This document shows, piece by piece, positions 59,600 through 64,000 of a stretch of 64,000 bases of DNA. The translations under genes and the position numbers were made by a program. How positions within the stretch are numbered: position 1 is the first letter of the stretch; the number at the start of each line of letters is the position of its first letter. The stretch is from Bacillota bacterium (GTDB taxonomy: Bacteria > Bacillota > Ch66 > Ch109), in assembly GCA_013178275.1 (NCBI GenBank), contig JABLWZ010000016.1, forward strand, positions 1 to 64,000, written 5' to 3'. The notes under the pieces are model-generated. The model was not told where the DNA came from. It ran no database searches and worked only from the letters and a program-made list of their open reading frames with translations.

Positions 59600-60586
59600 A
59601 TGATTCCGGAAATAAAACGAAATGCCGTTAAACAAGCCCTGCAGGCGGCTTTTGGAGTGAGTGAATTCGAAGATATAAGGGAGATGACCACCGGGCTTAC
59701 ATCCGCCCTGGTTTTTCGCATAGTCGTGAAGGGAAACCCCTACCTGCTTCGAATCATCACGCGTACCGACGCGATGGGCGATCCAACGCGCCAGTTCGCC
59801 TGCATGAAGGCCGCCGCCGATGCCGGGATTGCTCCCCGTGTCTGGTATTCGGACGTACAAGACCGGATTTCAATCACAGATTTTGTGGAAGCCCGGCCAT
59901 TTCCGGTGGAGGAGGCAAGGACCAGGCTGGCTGAGCTGCTTCACGAGCTGCATTCACTGCCGCCTTTCCCCCGGATTATGAATTTCCAGGAAGCTGCTGA
60001 CGGTTTCCTTCGAAAATTTCAGGAAGCTAAAATCCTTCCGGAGAGTATGACGGAAGAACTCTTTAAGCAGTACGGACGGGTTACCGCGGTTTATCCCCGT
60101 GATGACCGGGATCTGGTTTCCTGTCACAACGATCTCAAGCCGGAAAACATTCTTTTTGACGGGGAGCGAGCCTGGCTCGTGGACTGGGAAGCGGCCTTTT
60201 TAAACGACCGTTACGCGGACCTCGCCGTTGTTGCAAACTTTGTAGTCAAGAGTGATGAAGATGAAGCCGATTTTCTGCGAAGCTATTTTGGCGAGGCAGC
60301 GAACGAATACCGGCATGCCCGGTTTTATCTGGCGCGGCAAACGGCTCACATGTCCTACTTCACCGTTTTTATGCTGTTCGGCGCTAAAGGTACCCCGGTT
60401 GATGCGAATATGAAAAAGCCGTACCTGAGTTTCAGAGAATTTCATGACCGGATATGGACCGGTGAAATCAGTTTAGCCGACGATGAAGCCAAACTACAGT
60501 ATGCCCTGGTTCATATGGAACAGCTTTTGCTCAATATGAGGACCAAGCGGTTTGAAGCTGCGCTGAATACTGTTTCTGATTATTAA
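59600..60586 (+). CDS. Kinase-fold phosphotransferase (APH/choline-kinase family)
   Basis: 328 residues. The N-lobe has TGLTSALVFRIVVKGNPYLLRI with the ATP-binding Lys or Arg region. The catalytic loop is SCHNDLKPENILFDGERAWLVDWEAAFLNDRYADLA, in which HND is the Brenner motif and DWE the metal-binding DFG equivalent. This is the aminoglycoside-phosphotransferase/choline-kinase clan. The fold is shared by antibiotic, choline, homoserine and sugar kinases, so the substrate cannot be read from the sequence, and calling it a resistance gene would be unsafe. It starts 20 bases after rlmH but is not functionally related to it. Confidence 0.87.
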   Translation: MIPEIKRNAVKQALQAAFGVSEFEDIREMTTGLTSALVFRIVVKGNPYLLRIITRTDAMGDPTRQFACMKAAADAGIAPRVWYSDVQDRISITDFVEARPFPVEEARTRLAELLHELHSLPPFPRIMNFQEAADGFLRKFQEAKILPESMTEELFKQYGRVTAVYPRDDRDLVSCHNDLKPENILFDGERAWLVDWEAAFLNDRYADLAVVANFVVKSDEDEADFLRSYFGEAANEYRHARFYLARQTAHMSYFTVFMLFGAKGTPVDANMKKPYLSFREFHDRIWTGEISLADDEAKLQYALVHMEQLLLNMRTKRFEAALNTVSDY

Positions 60587-60755
60587 ATATCCGGTTTCTC
60601 TCTCCGATGTAATTCTGCCCGTTTTAACGATATCCACCCAATTGGGAAAACGCCAAGTGATGTCATGGATGAAAGAAAAAAGCAACTGGGCGGGAAGGTG
60701 CCACGTGAAGCTGAAATAAATTGGAAAATGCATGAAGAACAGGTGAGCAGCAGGT

Positions 60756-61670
60756 ATGCGTCCCGAATCAATTGAATTTCATAACGGCCTGCCGGTCCAG
60801 GCTTTTGTCCGCGGCGGCAACCGATACCCTTACCACTGGCACGACGCCCTGGAGATCGTGCAGGTGCTGAAGGGCTCGGTCAACATCGGCATGGGTGACG
60901 ATGAGATGCCGCTGCGGGAAGGTGATATTGCCGTTACGAACATAGGCGAGCTGCACCGCATGACCGGCGACGGAGAGGACGAGGTTCTGTTCGTCCACAT
61001 CGACGCCGCCTTCTGCCGTAGCGTCCTGCCGGACCGCTACCTGTTCATCTACTGCTGCTCCTCCTACCATGAGGCCCAGGCTCCGGAAAAGTATAACGTC
61101 CTGAAGGAATACATCGCGCGGCTGGTGGGCATGCTCGGCGCAGGCCTGCGGGTTGCAGACTACAGCGTCGTGGAGAAGCTCCTGAAAGAAATGCTGGTCT
61201 ATACCGTGTACAACTTCGATTTTTTACGCTGGGGCTTCGGTACCGAGCCCTTTGACGAAAAGCGCGTGGCAAGGCTCCGGCAGATGGCGCAGCATACGAC
61301 CGGCGACGCGGAGGTGCAAAAGGGCCTGACGACGCTTGCCGCAGAGCTGGGCGTAAGCCTCCAGCATCTCTCCGGCGACATCAAAGAAAAGTTCGGCATG
61401 TCCTTTCAGGAGCTGCTGTGCTACGGCCGGTGCGAGCGCGCGGCGAGGCTGCTGCTCGGCACCGACATGCGCATCGTGGAGATCGCATTGGACTGCGGCT
61501 TTTCCGATCCCAAATACCTCATCAAGTATTTCCGGCGCTTCTTCAACGCCACTCCCTCGGACTTCCGCAAGGCCCATCGGGCGGACAGCGCCGCCCTCGC
61601 TCTCCAGACACGATACCGGGACATGCCCTTCGACCATGCCGTCCGCCGGCTGTCGCCGGCCGGCACCTAA
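60756..61670 (+). CDS. AraC-family transcriptional regulator (copy 1)
   Basis: 304 residues. The N-terminal cupin-type sensor has GNRYPYHWHDALEIVQVLKGSVNIGMGDDEMPLREGDIAVTNIGELHRM, with metal-like His residues. The C-terminal third holds two HTH motifs (LTTLAAELGVSLQHLSGDIKEKFG and RIVEIALDCGFSDPKYLIKYFRRFFNATPSDFRK), the AraC signature. A clear paralogue lies at 61839 with the same layout, so the pair is a tandem duplication. AraC regulators of this shape often answer to sugars or wall fragments. It is followed by a terminator. The ligand is unknown. Confidence 0.9.
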   Translation: MRPESIEFHNGLPVQAFVRGGNRYPYHWHDALEIVQVLKGSVNIGMGDDEMPLREGDIAVTNIGELHRMTGDGEDEVLFVHIDAAFCRSVLPDRYLFIYCCSSYHEAQAPEKYNVLKEYIARLVGMLGAGLRVADYSVVEKLLKEMLVYTVYNFDFLRWGFGTEPFDEKRVARLRQMAQHTTGDAEVQKGLTTLAAELGVSLQHLSGDIKEKFGMSFQELLCYGRCERAARLLLGTDMRIVEIALDCGFSDPKYLIKYFRRFFNATPSDFRKAHRADSAALALQTRYRDMPFDHAVRRLSPAGT

Positions 61671-61708
61671 GATTTCATAGAATAACCGAATGAACATGCC
61701 CGGCATAA

Positions 61709-61735
61709 AAACCCGCTCACGGCGGGTTTATTTCT
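61709..61735 (+). terminator. Terminator after AraC copy 1
   Basis: AAACCCGC-TCAC-GGCGGGTTT, then ATTTCTT. Confidence 0.85.
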
Positions 61736-61766
61736 TCGCAAAAAAAACTGACTTTTTTCCTCGGAG

Positions 61767-61783
61767 CTTAAAAGTGTCAATGC
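61767..61783. repeat. 17-bp direct repeat, copy 1
   Basis: CTTAAAAGTGTCAATGC, 56 bases upstream of AraC copy 2. The identical sequence is at 62758-62774. Confidence 0.7.
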
Positions 61784-61838
61784 GCGGCTTTTTCAAATGC
61801 AATAGAGTTATGGCAACGAGGAAAGGAAGTGACCAGTA

Positions 61839-62762
61839 ATGTACCCGGAAATCATTGAATTTTCAAAAGAAATGCCGGTCCAGGCCTCGGTGCGCAGGAT
61901 CGACGAATACCCCTACCACTGGCACAGCGCCGTGGAGATCATCCTGGTGCTGGAGGGTAAGGCGGAGGTTACCCTGTGCGGAGAAGCCCACCTGCTGAAA
62001 GAGGGCGGCGTCGCCGTCGTAAACGTGGACGAGCCGCACCGGATCAAAAAGAACGGCCGGGACAACCGGCTGCTGTTCGTGCAGATAGACCCCTCCTTCT
62101 GCCGGAGCGTCGATCCGGAGTTTGAATATGTGCTTTTCCAGTGCTGCTCCACTTACCACGAGGCCGAGGCGCCGGAAAAATATCGCCGCTTGAAAGAGCA
62201 TCTCGCCCGCCTGGTGCTCCTCCTCGACGAAGAAGCCGGCCCGAACCATGAAGCCTCCGTCAAATTCTGTCTGGAGGAACTGCTGGTCTATATGACCCAC
62301 AGCTTTGACTACCTGCGTTACGGTGCCGGGACCCGGCGCATCGGTAACCGGCTCGTGCGGCGGTACCGGCAGATCTATGAGTACACCCGGCAGAAGCCGG
62401 TGGTAAGAAACTCTCTCGCGGAGCTGGCAAAAGCCGCGGGAATCACTCAGCAGCATATGTCGGGCGACATCAAGGAGAAATACGGGTATTCCCTGCGGGA
62501 GCTGATCAACAGCGGCTACTGCATGCAGGCGGCCCGGCTGCTTTTGAGCACGGACGGGATGATCTATGAGATCTCAGCCGAATGCGGATTCTCCGATCCC
62601 AAGTATCTCATCAAGAGCTTCAGGCAGTTTTACCACTGTACGCCCTCCGAATTCCGCAGGCGGCACAAGACCAGGCCGGAAGGATTGGCGGCGCAGACGC
62701 AGTTCGAGGAATTTCCTCTGTCCTCCGCCAAAAAAGTTTTTAGTTTTATCCCCAAACCTTAA
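61839..62762 (+). CDS. AraC-family transcriptional regulator (copy 2)
   Basis: 307 residues, starting behind AGGAAAGGAAG. The cupin-like sensor (EYPYHWHSAVEIILVLEGKAEVTLCGEAHLLKEGGVAVVNVDEPHRIK) and two HTH motifs (LAELAKAAGITQQHMSGDIKEKYG and YEISAECGFSDPKYLIKSFRQFYHCTPSEFRRR) match copy 1 along their whole length. The two have diverged enough to suggest separate ligands or targets. The repeat CTTAAAAGTGTCAATGC upstream of it and just after its stop, in front of the surface protein, suggests that it or copy 1 regulates both. Confidence 0.9.
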   Translation: MYPEIIEFSKEMPVQASVRRIDEYPYHWHSAVEIILVLEGKAEVTLCGEAHLLKEGGVAVVNVDEPHRIKKNGRDNRLLFVQIDPSFCRSVDPEFEYVLFQCCSTYHEAEAPEKYRRLKEHLARLVLLLDEEAGPNHEASVKFCLEELLVYMTHSFDYLRYGAGTRRIGNRLVRRYRQIYEYTRQKPVVRNSLAELAKAAGITQQHMSGDIKEKYGYSLRELINSGYCMQAARLLLSTDGMIYEISAECGFSDPKYLIKSFRQFYHCTPSEFRRRHKTRPEGLAAQTQFEEFPLSSAKKVFSFIPKP

Positions 62763-62774
62763 AAGTGTCAATGC
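62758..62774. repeat. 17-bp direct repeat, copy 2
   Basis: CTTAAAAGTGTCAATGC, identical to 61767-61783 and 104 bases upstream of the GTG of the surface protein gene. It overlaps the last codons of AraC copy 2. Confidence 0.7.
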
Positions 62775-62877
62775 ATCAAACTGAAAAACCATATAAAATG
62801 GGCTTTACCATGGGACGCTGCGGCCCTGCGGTTAAAACCAGGGGCTGCAAAATTTCATAGAAAGGCGGACGAGAAGA

Positions 62878-64000
62878 GTGAAAAACTTGTTTCGGAAAAT
62901 AACGGTCTTGGTTCTATCGCTCTGCCTGATCGCGGGCATGACCGGCCTCCCCGCAGCAGCTTACGCCGAAGGGCCTGACGACGCGGCCATCGTCGCCGCC
63001 GACAAAGAGGCTCTGGCGATTGGCCTTTCGGTGACCGACAGCGTGTACGGCGTGACGGACGACCTGACGCTTCCCCTGACCGGGGTATCAGGCAGCGCCA
63101 TCACCTGGCTGTCGGACACCCCGGAGGTGATCGCCCACGACGGCACGGTCACAAGGCCGGCAGCCGACGCGGAGGATGCGGAAGTCACCCTGACCGCTGC
63201 GATTACCTACGGCGAGGCAAGCGATACCAAGGCGTTCACGGTAATGGTGCTTAAAGAGGGCGAACCGCAGATGCTGTTCGGACCGATGTCCGAAGTGGTA
63301 TGGGTGGGCGATGGTCTAAGCGCGGACACTGCTTATCAGGTATCTTCCGCGGAGCACCTTGCGGCAATCCCCGAAAAGGGGCTGAATGCCTACTATGTCC
63401 AGACTGCGCCCATCGATCTGTCTGCTTATCCCAACTGGACGCCGTTTGGAACCTACGCGGCTCCCTTTACTGCCCATTACGACGGAGGCGGGTATGTCAT
63501 CAGCGGGCTTACCGTTACCGGCAGCAACAACGACGCCAGCCTTTTCGGCTTTGTCAGCGGCAATGCCGTCATTAAAAATGTCTGCATTCAAAATGCCACT
63601 GTAACAGGCAATCTCAACGTCGGCATCCTGGCCGGCATCATCGCCGACGGAGGCGGCGCGACCGGGGGCGGCACCATCCAAAACTGCTCCACCAGCGGTA
63701 CGGTTTCCGGCAGCGCCCGGGTAGGCGGTCTGATCGGTTCGGTACAGCATGGCAGCGCGGTAGTCAAGGAAAGCTTTTCCACCGCCACCGTATCGGCCGA
63801 TCCGTCCAATTCCAACCAACGAGGCACGGCGGGCGGCTTGGCTGGTTTTGTACTCTCTGGCCTTGTGCAGGATAGCTACGCCGCAGGCGATATCACGGGC
63901 GGCAACCTCACCGGCGGTTTCGCCGGCGAAATCCAGGGCGGCACGGTGAATAACTGCTATGCTAACGGTTCAGTGGCGGGAACGTCTGCCAAAGGATTTG
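62878..64000 (+). CDS. GLUG-motif surface protein, N-terminal part (cut by window end)
   Basis: GTG at 62878 with AAAGGCGG upstream; 374 residues are visible with no stop. A signal peptide (NLFRKITVLVLSLCLIAGMT..AAAYAEG) is followed by an Ig-like domain (residues about 38-125, DKEALAIGLSVTDSVYGVTDDLTLPL) like those found in many Firmicutes surface proteins. From residue 150 there are GLUG-type repeats: FTAHYDGGGYVISGLTV, AVIKNVCIQNATVTG, TIQNCSTSGTVSGSARVGGLIG, TVNNCYANGSVAGTS. Such beta-helical repeats occur in adhesins and secreted enzymes. The C-terminus, which might carry SLH or sorting signals, lies outside the window. Confidence 0.88.
   Translation, partial: MKNLFRKITVLVLSLCLIAGMTGLPAAAYAEGPDDAAIVAADKEALAIGLSVTDSVYGVTDDLTLPLTGVSGSAITWLSDTPEVIAHDGTVTRPAADAEDAEVTLTAAITYGEASDTKAFTVMVLKEGEPQMLFGPMSEVVWVGDGLSADTAYQVSSAEHLAAIPEKGLNAYYVQTAPIDLSAYPNWTPFGTYAAPFTAHYDGGGYVISGLTVTGSNNDASLFGFVSGNAVIKNVCIQNATVTGNLNVGILAGIIADGGGATGGGTIQNCSTSGTVSGSARVGGLIGSVQHGSAVVKESFSTATVSADPSNSNQRGTAGGLAGFVLSGLVQDSYAAGDITGGNLTGGFAGEIQGGTVNNCYANGSVAGTSAKGF

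Noticed and set aside
59600..60586. Aminoglycoside resistance gene
   Set aside because: The kinase fold is shared with many metabolic kinases, and no resistance-type context or mobile element is near.

Overview
The window looks like chromosomal DNA of an anaerobic, spore-lineage Firmicute (class Clostridia, Peptococcaceae/Syntrophomonadaceae-like). The evidence is a SCIFF peptide with its radical-SAM maturase, an S-layer (SLH) protein, a monoderm cell-wall gene set (murA, M23 peptidase), many TTG/GTG starts behind strong Shine-Dalgarno sequences, and heavy sigma-54 control of acyl-CoA genes. The assignment is inference; no rRNA or tRNA is present to confirm it.

Region 1 (about 0.4-33.8 kb) is a large acyl-CoA degradation island. 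It holds a thiolase, two enoyl-CoA hydratases, a type-2 (SDR) 3-hydroxyacyl-CoA dehydrogenase, a GctAB-like CoA-transferase, a CaiB-type CoA-transferase, an alpha-methylacyl-CoA racemase-like protein, a Cat1-like CoA-transferase, two acyl-CoA dehydrogenases, an MFS importer, and a FixCX-EtfBA module that would pass electrons to quinone. Two sigma-54 activators (EBPs) with PAS domains sit in it. I find seven sigma-54 (-24/-12) promoters, each preceded by a palindrome of the type GGTTYCA-N4-TGAAACC and usually by a second copy about 20 bp (two helical turns) away. This gives one coherent regulon. The racemase plus the SDR dehydrogenase suggest, but do not prove, a 2-methyl-branched or otherwise alpha-substituted acid as substrate.

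The most unusual part of region 1 is a set of cysteine-rich ferredoxin-like proteins (four copies, one broken) with a CxCR motif, a CxCCxCCC motif and two [4Fe-4S] motifs. They are co-transcribed with two hypA-like genes and one hypB-like gene, and no hydrogenase or other hyp gene is present. An IS110-family element has inserted in one of these ferredoxin genes, with a probable bridge-RNA end and a frameshifted transposase that reads out into the host gene.

Region 2 (33.8-46.7 kb) holds a 2501-residue SLH surface protein with near-identical tandem repeats. It is followed by a TetR regulon with six copies of the operator GAACGANCGTNCGTTC, controlling tetR, a second Cat1-like CoA-transferase and a small Cys-rich protein. 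A MarR regulator and an Old Yellow Enzyme-type oxidoreductase follow.

Region 3 (46.7-59.6 kb) is more housekeeping-like: SCIFF and maturase, M23 peptidase, thioredoxin reductase, a membrane-anchored HExxH peptidase, murA, an unknown membrane-anchored protein, an HtrA-like protease, a two-gene unit of unknown function and rlmH. Region 4 (59.6-64 kb) has a kinase-fold phosphotransferase, two paralogous AraC regulators and the start of a GLUG-type surface protein cut by the window end.
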